Shown: one piece after another, positions 1 through 7,472 of the stretch
Numbering within the stretch: the stretch's first letter is position 1
Layout: each line of letters begins with the position of its first letter
NCBI GenBank assembly: GCA_002717185.1
Contig: PBDC01000055.1
Location: 27,206 to 46,241, forward strand
Source of the DNA: Rhodospirillaceae bacterium
GTDB taxonomy: Bacteria > Pseudomonadota > Alphaproteobacteria > UBA8366 > GCA-2717185
DNA: 19,036 nt
Direction of reading: 5' to 3'
The notes under the pieces: model-generated
The model's database searches: none
The model's input: the letters and a program-made list of their open reading frames with translations, nothing else
Told to the model about the DNA's origin: nothing
Position numbers and translations under genes: made by a program

Positions 1-314
1 TCCACGGTGCCTGGCGCGTAGTTTTCGATCACGACATCAGCGGTCTCGATCAGCTTAAGAACTGCGGCGCGTCCTTCATCGCTTTTGAGGTCGGCGGCAA
101 ACCCGCGCTTGTTCCGGTTGAAAGCCCCGAAAAACCCTGCGGCAAAGCCGTGTAGGCGGCGAGTTTTATCGCCACCGGGTGCTGGTTCAACTTTGATTAC
201 GTCTGCGCCTAGGTCGGCCAGGATCAATCCGGCACTCGGGCCCATTATAGTCTGACAGAATTCCACGACTCGAATGCCATCGAGCGGCAGGGGGTGTGTC
301 GCGGCATCGCTCAT
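1..314 (-). CDS. Class III CoA-transferase (CaiB/BaiF family), N-terminal part
   Basis: Partial gene: about 104 N-terminal residues are present and the rest lies beyond the left edge. The translation starts MSDAATHPLPLDGIRVVEF and continues with GPSAGLILADLGADVIKVEP, then FNRNKRGFAADL and ADVVIENYAPGTV. These are the standard opening blocks of family III CoA-transferases, which move CoA between carboxylic acids in the cytosol; members are usually near 400 residues. The catalytic aspartate, near residue 170 in the family, is outside the window, so the substrate cannot be inferred. The ATG at 312-314 is supported by a GGAG ribosome binding site 8 nt upstream. The nearest upstream gene is the exporter, 263 bases away, too far to assume one operon. 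Confidence 0.93.
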   Translation of the reverse strand, partial: MSDAATHPLPLDGIRVVEFCQTIMGPSAGLILADLGADVIKVEPAPGGDKTRRLHGFAAGFFGAFNRNKRGFAADLKSDEGRAAVLKLIETADVVIENYAPGTV

Positions 315-577
315 GCGCGATTCTCCAATCGGTTAACTTTTCGAAGTGCGCCAAAATAACGTGCTCAAGGTGTTTCGGGTAGTCAGTGCGACGATTTTAA
401 GCGATTTATCGATCGTCTAAAACTGAGAGAAAGATAGCTAATAAGGCTTAGATAGAGTCTGGGAATGCCAAGGTCGCCTCTTTTTCTTCAACTCGCGTTG
501 GGCGTTTTAAATCAAACGAACTTTGCCGAAATAGTATCAAAATGAGCCTCATTAGAAAGCTCAGCGGGTCATTGATG
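315..577. other. Intergenic gap between exporter and CoA-transferase
   Basis: I see no gene in this gap. Next to the exporter 3' end lies a weak hairpin on the minus strand: arms TGAGC and GCTCA (positions 559-563 and 543-547) with an 11-nt loop, followed by a short run of T. It could be a poor intrinsic terminator. The part next to the CoA-transferase should hold its promoter, but I could not pick convincing -35 and -10 boxes. Confidence 0.4.
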
Positions 578-739
578 CTATCGTTTTGGTTCAGATCGGC
601 CGATCAGCCAAGCGGGTCCAACGGCAAGTAATGCTGTTACAGCTATGGCAAGGAATGTGTCTTTGAAACCTAACGTGCTGGCCTGGGCTAATACGACTTC
701 TGCTAGAAAATTTAGAGCGCCCGACGACACGCTTGTATC
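578..739 (-). pseudogene. Out-of-reach C-terminal segment of the MFS exporter
   Basis: Directly after the amber codon at 740-742 the same frame reads DTSVSSGALNFLAEVVLAQ, then LGFKDTFLAIAVTALLAVG, and stops with TAG at 578-580. The block L-G-F-x-D-T-F followed by a hydrophobic stretch is what I expect for the loop and helix 14 of an EmrB-like exporter. There is no start codon with a ribosome binding site that would make this a separate gene. I therefore read it as the tail of the upstream protein separated by one nonsense codon. Changing only the TAG restores a full-length reading. Confidence 0.8.
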
Positions 740-2140
740 CTAAATTCCAGATGCAGTGAGAAGGTTTTCGACCTTGCCAAGGAGATATTGAGTTGTTTGA
801 TTGTCTGAAGTTTGTGTTGCCGTAAAGGCTTCGCCGTGGAAACGAGTTCGATGCTGGAAGAATGCAGTTAGCAACGTAATACCGAAGCCGCCGCCAAGAT
901 TACGGAAGAAGGTGGCACTCGAGGCTCCACGCGCCAGTTTGTCCGACGGGACAGAACGCAACGCAGCGACGCTTAGCGATGGAATTGCGAAACTTAAGCC
1001 GACCTTAATGATCGCCGTATAAGCAACAAGAATCCAGAAAGTCGTATTTACGTCGACGGCTTCTATTAGTAAGAAGCCTATAGCGAAGATAAGCAGCCCG
1101 GCGGCTATGGGGATATGTGCCGGTATCGAGTCAGTTATTCGCCCTGCCAGCGGAAAGAATAACATCATGACGAGGCCACCAGGTGCAAGCAGCAATCCGG
1201 CACGAGTTGCACTGTAGTTCTGAATAGTCTGAACAAAGACAGGGATGAAATAACCTGAGGCATAAAGGCCAACGCCGAACACAAATCCCGCAATCATGGT
1301 TAGACTAAATTGCCTGTCTTTGAATAGGCTCAGGTCAAGCAATGGATAGGTTGCACGGAGTTCCCAGAATATAAATACGATGATCCCAATGCTACCGCAG
1401 GTCAGGCGGATGACAACGGCATTGGAATCCCAACTCCAACGTGGCCCATTTGCGAGACCACTGAGTACATTGAATAAAATAAAAAAGATAAGGCCAAGAC
1501 CAATCCAGTCGAATGGCGGTAGTTGTTTGGGTAATATTTTTCCAGGCATGAAAATTAGGCCGAGGAGGAGAGCGGGTAAACAAAATGGCAGAGGTAGATA
1601 GAACAAATACCGCCAACTGATTGTGTCGATCGCTATCCCTCCAAGAATTGGACCGAACGTTGGTGCGAGAACGCTGGCAAGACCGTATATGCCCATTGCC
1701 GTGCCGCGACGATCTGGTGGAAAAACACTGAAGATACTGAACATGGCAAGCGGTTGGCCGATTCCAGTCGCAAACCCTTGTAATACACGGCCTAGAATTA
1801 ACAGGTCGATATTAGGCGCAGTGGCACTCATGAAGGCGCCAGCACTAAAGATGGTCATCGTCGCGATGAAGGTAATGCGTTGGCCAAGCACCTCGATTAG
1901 CCAGGAACTGAGCAGCATCGTCGCTGCCATTGTTGCCAGGAACCCGGTCGCCATCCACTGCGCTTGGTCAAGCCCTACCCCGAAAGCACCCATAACCGAA
2001 GGGACGGCAACATTGACCATAGATGATGCGAAGCCCATCGCTATAGCGGCAGTCATCACCGTTGCCGTGACTAGCCAGCGATAGATTGGACCGTACCGTT
2101 CAAAAAGGTCGTCAATGCTGGCGTGTGCGCCTGATGTCAT
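740..2140 (-). CDS. DHA2-family (EmrB-like) MFS drug exporter, cut by an in-frame amber codon
   Basis: Inner-membrane proton-driven multidrug exporter of the 14-helix DHA2/EmrB group. The protein is strongly hydrophobic and carries the antiporter motif C region at about residues 154-170 (GLASVLAPTFGPILGG), followed by a W-R-Y-L-F-Y-L-P block at 176-183, as in EmrB-type proteins. The frame stops at codon 467 (TAG, 740-742), but the same frame stays open for 53 more codons to 578 and encodes the missing last helix, giving 520 codons, close to the usual EmrB length of about 510. As read, the product would have 13 helices and is probably inactive unless the stop is suppressed or is a sequence error. 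No strong ribosome binding site precedes the ATG at 2138-2140. No EmrA-like adaptor is next to it. Confidence 0.88.
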   Translation of the reverse strand: MTSGAHASIDDLFERYGPIYRWLVTATVMTAAIAMGFASSMVNVAVPSVMGAFGVGLDQAQWMATGFLATMAATMLLSSWLIEVLGQRITFIATMTIFSAGAFMSATAPNIDLLILGRVLQGFATGIGQPLAMFSIFSVFPPDRRGTAMGIYGLASVLAPTFGPILGGIAIDTISWRYLFYLPLPFCLPALLLGLIFMPGKILPKQLPPFDWIGLGLIFFILFNVLSGLANGPRWSWDSNAVVIRLTCGSIGIIVFIFWELRATYPLLDLSLFKDRQFSLTMIAGFVFGVGLYASGYFIPVFVQTIQNYSATRAGLLLAPGGLVMMLFFPLAGRITDSIPAHIPIAAGLLIFAIGFLLIEAVDVNTTFWILVAYTAIIKVGLSFAIPSLSVAALRSVPSDKLARGASSATFFRNLGGGFGITLLTAFFQHRTRFHGEAFTATQTSDNQTTQYLLGKVENLLTASGI

Positions 2141-2471
2141 CGCTGCCAGGGTGGAGCTTTCTGCTCCAAACTATTGCTTGGACGCGTCATGCAGGCCATT
2201 AAATGCAATGGTTTAAGTGAAAATTTCATGTTCTGTGCGACAAATGTCTTTTGGAACGGGTGATTTTCATGGTTTCAAATCATAACCATTGCATGCTGAA
2301 TGGGAAATTTCACTATCTGCTGTGTAGTTAGAATATGAGAAATAAATTCCCACAAAAAAATATGTAAAATTAAATATTATATCTTTATTTGTAATTAATT
2401 TTATTTGAACGATTTTTTAATTAACGTGGGCATTCTTCCTGATTTTGCCTACAAGAGAGGCTAACCAGGCC
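2141..2471. promoter_or_regulatory. AT-rich upstream region of the exporter with repeated half-sites
   Basis: This gap holds no gene that I can support. An 11-bp exact inverted repeat is present: ATGCAATGGTT at 2203-2213 and AACCATTGCAT at 2284-2294. A shorter copy, CATGGTT, sits at 2268-2274, so ATGGTT (2269-2274) and AACCAT (2284-2289) form a second, closely spaced inverted pair with a 9-bp gap. The region lies 60-155 bases upstream of the exporter start, a plausible place for a repressor or activator site. From about 2290 to 2440 the DNA is very AT-rich. No clear sigma-70 boxes were identified. At 2457-2473 a short GAGGC/GCCTC stem follows the phosphodiesterase stop on the minus strand; it is a weak terminator candidate. 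Confidence 0.4.
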
Positions 2472-3326
2472 TCAAATTCCGGCTAGTTCCGCTGACGGTA
2501 ATGGCAGATCCCTCGGTGTAGCGGCGTGTTTCGATGCTGTGTTCAGCAGCGGAAACCGGGGGCTCGTGTCAATGAAATCTCGCAGATGTACGTTTATACA
2601 GTCTTCCTTAATTAGAACGACGCCATAGGCGGGGCGCTCGTGTGTTCCCAGCATCTCCGGCGATCCCCCGAGGGTAAGCCCGACCTGATGATTGGTGCCG
2701 GGCAGTGCTGACGTTGGGACGCCGTTCCAACTGCCCCATACTGGTCGGTGCACGTGGCCGTAAAAAATATGGCGAACGTTGCCATGCGCGGCGATCAACT
2801 TGGCTAGCCGTTCCGCACTTGGCAGGCGGCTTTTATCTAGCGAGCCGATGCCGATATCGAAGGGAGGGTGGTGAAGGAATAGGTAGACGGGTCGAGTCGC
2901 AAAGATTTGTAATTGCTGTTCGAGCCATTCGAAACGCTGATCGCAATAAACACCCTGCGGTGCTTCAGCCTCCATCGTATCCATCATGACGAAGGCGCCG
3001 ACTTCCGTTTCGATTACATATTGGATGAAGCCGTTGTAGTCTTGTGGGGTTTCCGGAAATGCTTGGATAAAATTTTGCCGATCATCGTGGTTCCCAACTA
3101 GCAGGTGGTAAGGGACCGCAAGTTCGCTGAGAATATTGCGCAAGTTCTTATAGGCAGTCGGTTCGCCGAGATAGGCCAGATCGCCAGTGACGACGACACA
3201 ATCGGCTCCCGAATGGTGTTGGTTAATATCGGAAATCGCTGCCGCGAGGCGGGCCCTTGGGTCCAGTGCGCACAGGGTCTGGGGTATTGGAACGATGTGC
3301 GGATCGGTTATGTGTATGAATTTCAA
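2472..3326 (-). CDS. CpdA-like metallophosphoesterase (3',5'-cyclic nucleotide phosphodiesterase family)
   Basis: 284-residue calcineurin-like phosphoesterase. The dinuclear metal site is complete: D8-x-H10 (HITDPH), D49 in VVTGDL, N79-H80 in LLVGNHDD, H152 in FLHHPP, and G190-H-x-H193 in YGHVHRP. This order and spacing match class III cyclic nucleotide phosphodiesterases such as CpdA, so hydrolysis of cAMP or a related cyclic phosphodiester in the cytosol is the most likely role; glycerophosphodiesters or other phosphate esters are possible. The start is TTG at 3324-3326, chosen because AGGA sits 5-6 nt upstream and HITDPH begins four residues later, as usual for the family. It is divergent from the small gene at 3446, sharing a 119-base promoter region. 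Confidence 0.9.
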   Translation of the reverse strand: MKFIHITDPHIVPIPQTLCALDPRARLAAAISDINQHHSGADCVVVTGDLAYLGEPTAYKNLRNILSELAVPYHLLVGNHDDRQNFIQAFPETPQDYNGFIQYVIETEVGAFVMMDTMEAEAPQGVYCDQRFEWLEQQLQIFATRPVYLFLHHPPFDIGIGSLDKSRLPSAERLAKLIAAHGNVRHIFYGHVHRPVWGSWNGVPTSALPGTNHQVGLTLGGSPEMLGTHERPAYGVVLIKEDCINVHLRDFIDTSPRFPLLNTASKHAATPRDLPLPSAELAGI

Positions 3327-3445
3327 GAATTCCTCACTATCGTAAAAAAAGCATCAGCAGGAGTGCGAGCATACGATTACGTTGCTTGCTTTGGCGGTAT
3401 TTTCGCCTTACCAAACCTTTATCTCAAACAATATCAGGCAGCATC

Positions 3446-3754
3446 ATGGCGCAAGGCAAACCACGAGGGAAATCCAAAGGGCGTGCTAGAGGCAAGGGCG
3501 ACGCAAAATCGCTTCGCGAAGATTTGCTGACCCGGATGGCCCAGTTCCCGGATGCTGAATCACTTAATGATAACGTGATCACACCATTTATTTCCGCACT
3601 TGAAGCTGTTAGCGCGGACCGCGGCTATGTCCTCAATATCTATGGCGAAGGCAGTAATCTCGTGATTAGTACGCCGGATGATGCGTCGGTCATATTTCAA
3701 CTAGTTGAAGATTATTTTGCGGCGCAAGAAGGTGATGGTAAGGACGAAGATTAA
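3446..3754 (+). CDS. Small protein of unknown function with basic N-terminus and acidic C-terminus
   Basis: 102 residues, not recognised. The N-terminus (MAQGKPRGKSKGRARGKGDAK) is highly basic and rich in Gly, Lys and Arg, like a nucleic-acid-binding tail. The middle, about residues 22-90, looks folded, with alternating helical and strand-like stretches (SLREDLLTRMAQFPD, then GYVLNIYGEGSNLVIST). The end (AAQEGDGKDED) is strongly acidic. No signal peptide or membrane segment is seen. I chose ATG 3446 over the in-frame ATG at 3386 because the extra 20 residues look unlike the rest; the ribosome binding site for either is weak. A 7-bp inverted repeat (AACGGAT/ATCCGTT, 3753-3779) follows the stop but lacks a T-run. 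A gene for an aldolase-like enzyme follows after 52 bases. Confidence 0.7.
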   Translation: MAQGKPRGKSKGRARGKGDAKSLREDLLTRMAQFPDAESLNDNVITPFISALEAVSADRGYVLNIYGEGSNLVISTPDDASVIFQLVEDYFAAQEGDGKDED

Positions 3755-3806
3755 CGGATATTGGCGTACGTCATCCGTTCCTTGAAGCTTTGAAAGGAAA
3801 TCGATT

Positions 3807-4946
3807 ATGCCCGAGACCCCCGCTCCGGCTGCTGTTGGTATGGCGATTGAAGAGGTCGATACGCCCGCTTTGCTAATTGATCTCGATGCTTTCGAGCGCA
3901 ATCTAAAACGTATGGCTGACGCCATCGATGGCAGCGGCGCGCGCCTCCGGCCGCACTCTAAGACCCACAAATGTCCCATCGTCGCGCAGCGGCAAATCGA
4001 GCAAGGCGCGGTTGGTGTCTGCTGCCAAAAAGTGGGCGAGGCCGAAGCGATGGTTTATGGAGGCGTCGGCGATGTCCTAATAAGCAATCAGATAGTGGGG
4101 GCGCCTAAACTTGCGCGTTTAGCGGCGTTGGCACGGCAGGCGAAGGTCGCGGTTTGTGTGGACGATGCTGGTAACGTGGTTGATCTGGATGCAGCTGCTG
4201 GGGTCGCGGGAGTTATTCTGGACGTCCTCGTTGAGATCGATGTAGGCGCTGCGCGTTGTGGTGTCGAGCCAGGTACGCCCTCGGTCAAACTGGCACAGGA
4301 AATCGATAGGGCAAGCAATTTGCGCTTCGCTGGGTTGCAGGCCTATCAAGGTCGGTCGCAGCATATCCGTGCCTACAGCGACCGACGGGCGGCAGCCGAA
4401 GCGGCAATCGCTTTAACCAATGAAACCCTCGCGGAACTCGCCGAAAGCGGCTTTAAATGCGACATTATTGGTGGAGCTGGGACGGGTACGTATCAATTTG
4501 AGGCCGCTAGCGGCGTCTACAACGAACTGCAGGCGGGGTCCTATATTTTCATGGACGTCGATTACGGCAAGAACGAAAACGTGGATGGTGCGCCATTTAC
4601 GGATTTCGAGAACAGTCTGTTCGTCTACGCTACAGTGATGAGCCGAGTAACTGAGGACAGAGCTGTTTTGGATGCTGGCCTTAAGGCGCTGAGTGTAGAC
4701 GCGGGTTTGCCAAGCCTATGGGACGTGCCTGGCGTCACCTTTACAGGTGCGTCCGATGAACACGGGAAGCTGGAGATCGACAACACCGTTGCCGGTGGTA
4801 ACCGAGTTCTAAAGCTCGGTGACAAGGTGAAGGTGGTGCCTGGCCATGTGGATCCGACGGTAAACCTGCACGATTGGTATGTCGGTATACGTAACGGCCG
4901 TGTCGAATGCCTCTGGCCGATTACGGCGCGTGGAATGCTGCGTTGA
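3807..4946 (+). CDS. PLP-dependent D-threonine/3-hydroxyaspartate aldolase-like enzyme (DSD1 family)
   Basis: 379 residues with an alanine-racemase-like barrel that binds PLP and a C-terminal D-serine-dehydratase-like beta domain. The PLP lysine should be K52 in RPHSKTHK. The C-terminal metal site reads G-H-V-D-P-T with H347 and D349. In this family His-x-Asp is typical of D-threonine and D-3-hydroxyaspartate aldolases, while His-x-Cys is typical of D-serine and D-threo-3-hydroxyaspartate dehydratases, so cleavage of a D-beta-hydroxy amino acid to glycine and an aldehyde is more likely than dehydration. The ATG has a good AAGGA site 8 nt upstream. No other genes of the beta-hydroxyaspartate cycle are in the window, so a role in that pathway is not shown. 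It is convergent with the small membrane protein at 5107-5277. Confidence 0.88.
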   Translation: MPETPAPAAVGMAIEEVDTPALLIDLDAFERNLKRMADAIDGSGARLRPHSKTHKCPIVAQRQIEQGAVGVCCQKVGEAEAMVYGGVGDVLISNQIVGAPKLARLAALARQAKVAVCVDDAGNVVDLDAAAGVAGVILDVLVEIDVGAARCGVEPGTPSVKLAQEIDRASNLRFAGLQAYQGRSQHIRAYSDRRAAAEAAIALTNETLAELAESGFKCDIIGGAGTGTYQFEAASGVYNELQAGSYIFMDVDYGKNENVDGAPFTDFENSLFVYATVMSRVTEDRAVLDAGLKALSVDAGLPSLWDVPGVTFTGASDEHGKLEIDNTVAGGNRVLKLGDKVKVVPGHVDPTVNLHDWYVGIRNGRVECLWPITARGMLR

Positions 4947-5106
4947 AATCAAAGCCTGGATGCTCGGCCGCTCCATATTATAAGGATGCGGCATACTCTA
5001 TGACGCGAAGAAGCGAAGAGTGGTCCGCGTCCTATCAAATAAGTCAGAATTGATCGTTAGCACTAAGCAGTCAAAGACAAGAATTTGATGTCAAGAAACT
5101 GCCCAG

Positions 5107-5277
5107 TTAGCGCGTTGATCCTTTTCCACCCCGTGCCTCAGGAAATAGCCAGATGGCGACGATCATGAGGACGGCAACCCCTAAGACAACCTCGCGCGCA
5201 TTTATGCCGACGTAGTAGACGAGGCCCGCCACGGCGGCCACGATCATGCAGATTATGATCTTCAGGTACGTTGGCAT
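5107..5277 (-). CDS. 56-residue two-helix membrane protein
   Basis: Small gene on the minus strand, 27 bases downstream of the fatty acid hydroxylase and in the same direction. The peptide begins MPTYLKIIICMIVAAVAG and has two hydrophobic segments, about residues 5-24 and 30-45, joined by a short polar turn (NARE), then a basic tail ending GGKGSTR. This predicts a helical hairpin in the inner membrane. I do not recognise a family. The start at 5275-5277 lacks a good ribosome binding site; a GAGG lies about 15 nt upstream, so translation may depend on the gene before it. The position suggests an accessory role for the membrane-bound hydroxylase, which is an inference from proximity only. Confidence 0.6.
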   Translation of the reverse strand: MPTYLKIIICMIVAAVAGLVYYVGINAREVVLGVAVLMIVAIWLFPEARGGKGSTR

Positions 5278-5304
5278 GAATGTGTTATCAAGACCTCGTT
5301 TCCT

Positions 5305-6075
5305 CTACTCCGCCGCGATTGGATGCGCGGCGGCTTCGATTGGCGACTTCGGTTGGCCCCTTAGGTTAGACTTGAGATGCTCCGTGCTATAGCCATTGAA
5401 CAGATGACCAATCAGGCCCCGATCCAAATCCGACGTGCCAAACATCCAATCCGCGATGGGAAAGGTCAGGTTCATATTCACTTCCATCATGAGGCGTGAA
5501 TTGTGGTGCGCTGTGTGGTGTCGCCGAAGAGTGTTGACAAACGGGCAATACCGTACGAACCAGTTTTCATCTACGTGACAACAGAAATGCATGAACTCGT
5601 AAATGAGGTACATGCTCGTCGTGGTACACATCAGCAGCCACCCGACGTTCGGCGAAATGAGATAGCCCAAGATCACGCCACCGGGAGCAGACATCAGGAT
5701 AAAGACTACCAGTGCATAAGGTGGAAAGACGGTGACCCGCCAATCCATCTGGTTCCGGAACCGCATCTCACTGTCGGAGAAGAACTGGTGATGATTTAAG
5801 GTGTGTCGGATGTAGATCGGACGCAGCCCTCTGATGGTGATAGGGCGGTGCATAACGTGTGTGTGCAAAAACCATTCAAAGATGTTGCAAAGCAGGAAAA
5901 CCGCTGGGATGGTCAGCCACTCCCACCACTGAACGGCAGCGATATTCTGGATGTAGACATACATGGCCGGGACGCCGATGCCGTAGATCACAGCAATGTG
6001 GACATAGCCATTATACCAGCCATCGATCCGGGAGCGATATTCGCGCCGAAACAATGCTTGTTTCTCACTCATCAT
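5305..6075 (-). CDS. Fatty acid hydroxylase / sterol desaturase superfamily membrane protein
   Basis: 256-residue integral membrane di-iron oxygenase. All histidine clusters of the superfamily are present: H71-T-H-V-M-H76, H91-T-L-N-H95-H96, H163-x3-H167 and H186-H187-x2-H190-H191. They lie between hydrophobic segments at about residues 25-65 and 117-160. Such enzymes hydroxylate or desaturate lipid acyl chains, sterols or carotenoids in the cytoplasmic membrane using O2 and an electron donor; the substrate here is unknown. Its start overlaps the stop of the interrupted DUF6166-like frame in an ATGA arrangement (stop 6072-6074, start 6073-6075), so the two were probably translationally coupled; an alternative ATG is one codon later. 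A two-helix membrane protein follows. Confidence 0.9.
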   Translation of the reverse strand: MMSEKQALFRREYRSRIDGWYNGYVHIAVIYGIGVPAMYVYIQNIAAVQWWEWLTIPAVFLLCNIFEWFLHTHVMHRPITIRGLRPIYIRHTLNHHQFFSDSEMRFRNQMDWRVTVFPPYALVVFILMSAPGGVILGYLISPNVGWLLMCTTTSMYLIYEFMHFCCHVDENWFVRYCPFVNTLRRHHTAHHNSRLMMEVNMNLTFPIADWMFGTSDLDRGLIGHLFNGYSTEHLKSNLRGQPKSPIEAAAHPIAAE

Positions 6076-6380
6076 GGTTTCGACCCTCCATCAATTTCGG
6101 ATATGGCGCTGTCAATTTCAGCGGCCGTCAATTCCCAGTCATTGTCTAGATCGGCGACAATGCGCCGCATAAAAGCATCGCACAAGTCGAGCGCCTTGCT
6201 GTCGTCGCCAAGATGATGGGCGAGAAGGGCGAGCGAAAGCTGCGTCGGCTCTACACCTTAGTAGGTCCACTCAAAGCCCCGATCCGTAAAGCGCTTAAGG
6301 TCGGTCCTGGGGTCAAGTGGCGCGCCGTTCGCCAATACCTGTATCCCGTCGATCGTACGAGCGCCTGTATAAGTCGCCAT
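6072..6380 (-). pseudogene. DUF6166-like small gene interrupted by an in-frame TAA
   Basis: From ATG 6378-6380 the frame reads MATYTGARTIDGIQVLANG and later DLKRFTDRGFEWTY, then TAA at 6258-6260, and continues in the same frame as GVEPTQLSLALLAHHLGDD, then ELTAAEIDSAISEIDGG to the TGA at 6072-6074. As I recall the DUF6166 family, its members are about 95-100 residues and carry a G-F-E-W-G-Y-G-G-x-G-P-A-Q-L-A-L-A-L-L-A core followed by L-G-D-D; here the stop falls exactly on one of the glycines of that core. The function of the family is unknown. The total of 103 codons including both stops fits the family length. The 3' end overlaps the start of the hydroxylase gene by ATGA. The first 40 codons alone, as read, would be a fragment. 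Confidence 0.75.
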
Positions 6381-6396
6381 GCGTACCCACGTAGTG

Positions 6397-6441
6397 CTGA
6401 TATATCAGTGATACATTATTTGTCGTGGGGATAGATGTAAA
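6397..6441 (-). promoter_or_regulatory. Predicted promoter and palindromic operator of the DUF6166-like/hydroxylase operon
   Basis: On the minus strand TTTACA (6436-6441) is followed by 17 bases and TAATGT (6413-6418), a reasonable sigma-70 pair with a good -35 and a weak -10. About 5 bases downstream of the -10, over the expected start of transcription, lies a perfect 12-bp palindrome CTGATATATCAG (6397-6408). The ATG of the DUF6166-like frame follows at 6380. A palindrome of this length occurs by chance a few times in a window of this size, so its position rather than its length is the argument. Confidence 0.35.
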
Positions 6442-6446
6442 CCAGA

Positions 6447-7430
6447 TTAGCGGTCTTCATTCCGGTAGAGGACCGCTTTGCCTATGACCTCGCGTTTGGC
6501 GATAACACCAAGGCCATCGACGATTTTTTCAAAAGGGAAACGATGCGAAATATGCGTCCGAATGCGACCTTCCGAGGCCCACTTTAAAAGCGTTTTCATA
6601 TTCGCGTTGGCGGTTGCCGGATCGCGTCGGGACATGGATCCGGCGCGTATACCGGTTACTGATGCGCATTTAATAAGAAGATGATTAGTACGGGCGTGCG
6701 CTGCGCGACCGCCCGTAAAGCCAACAACCACGAGGCGGGCTCCCATATTGATGCAGCGCATCGACTCATCGAATATGTCACCGCCGACCGGGTCGAAGAC
6801 AACGTCAACACCGCGCCCATCGGTCAACTCTTTTACCTTGTCACGGAAACCGTTGTTATAGTTCACAAGATGGTCGGCACCGCAGGAACCAACGACGGAG
6901 AGCTTAGTATCGCTTCCGGATGTCGCGATCACCTTTGCGCCAAGTTGTTTGGCAATTTGTACTGCGGCTAACCCCATCCCACCGGCGGCACCATGGATTA
7001 ATACGGTCTCGCCCGCCTGAAGTCGGCTTCCCTGGACGAGACCGTGATAAGAAGTGGCGAACCCGGCCCGGAAACCGGCCGCCTCTTCAAACGACATGCT
7101 GTCAGGCATGGTAATGACATTAGGACGTTTGGCCACGACAATTTGCGCAAAAGCTCCAGGCCGGTGACTGGTCATGACGCGGTCGCCGACTGCTATATCC
7201 TCGATTTTGGCGCCGATAGCTGTGACGGTTCCAGCCGTTTCGCCTCCAGGAACAAATGGTAGATCTGGTCGTAGCTGATAGGATCCACCGACCATGATGA
7301 CATCGACGTAGTTCAAACCCCAGGCGTGCGGCTTAACACAGATTTCGTCAGCGGCCGGCGTTGGCGCTGGGCGGTCTTCTATGGCAAGGTTTTCGTATGG
7401 CCCGAATTCATTGCAAATAACAGCCTTCAT
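6447..7430 (-). CDS. NADPH:quinone oxidoreductase-like medium-chain dehydrogenase
   Basis: 327-residue zinc-free medium-chain dehydrogenase/reductase of the quinone oxidoreductase group. The N-terminal GroES-like domain covers about residues 1-120 and contains LNYVDVIMVGGSYQ and PFVPGGETAGTV. The Rossmann motif HGAAGGMGLAAVQIAK lies at 146-161, and the A-A-G-G-M/V-G form is typical of this group. Zinc-ligand cysteines are absent from the catalytic loop. The enzyme should be a soluble NADPH-dependent reductase of quinones or enones. The ATG at 7428-7430 begins the usual MKAV opening; the ribosome binding site is weak. It lies upstream of the DUF6166-like/hydroxylase genes on the same strand, 66 bases away, but those appear to have their own promoter. 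Confidence 0.9.
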   Translation of the reverse strand: MKAVICNEFGPYENLAIEDRPAPTPAADEICVKPHAWGLNYVDVIMVGGSYQLRPDLPFVPGGETAGTVTAIGAKIEDIAVGDRVMTSHRPGAFAQIVVAKRPNVITMPDSMSFEEAAGFRAGFATSYHGLVQGSRLQAGETVLIHGAAGGMGLAAVQIAKQLGAKVIATSGSDTKLSVVGSCGADHLVNYNNGFRDKVKELTDGRGVDVVFDPVGGDIFDESMRCINMGARLVVVGFTGGRAAHARTNHLLIKCASVTGIRAGSMSRRDPATANANMKTLLKWASEGRIRTHISHRFPFEKIVDGLGVIAKREVIGKAVLYRNEDR

Positions 7431-7472
7431 TCGGGCGTTCCGATAAGCACAATCGAGGCGCTATAGCTGTTT

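Noticed and set aside
1623..2084. 153-codon plus-strand open frame opposite the exporter
   Set aside because: It lies fully antisense to a well-supported transporter, has a low-complexity Pro/Ala/Ile-rich translation and no ribosome binding site.
5803..6216. 137-codon plus-strand frame opposite the hydroxylase and the DUF6166-like gene
   Set aside because: The minus strand carries clear family motifs over the same bases; this frame has none.
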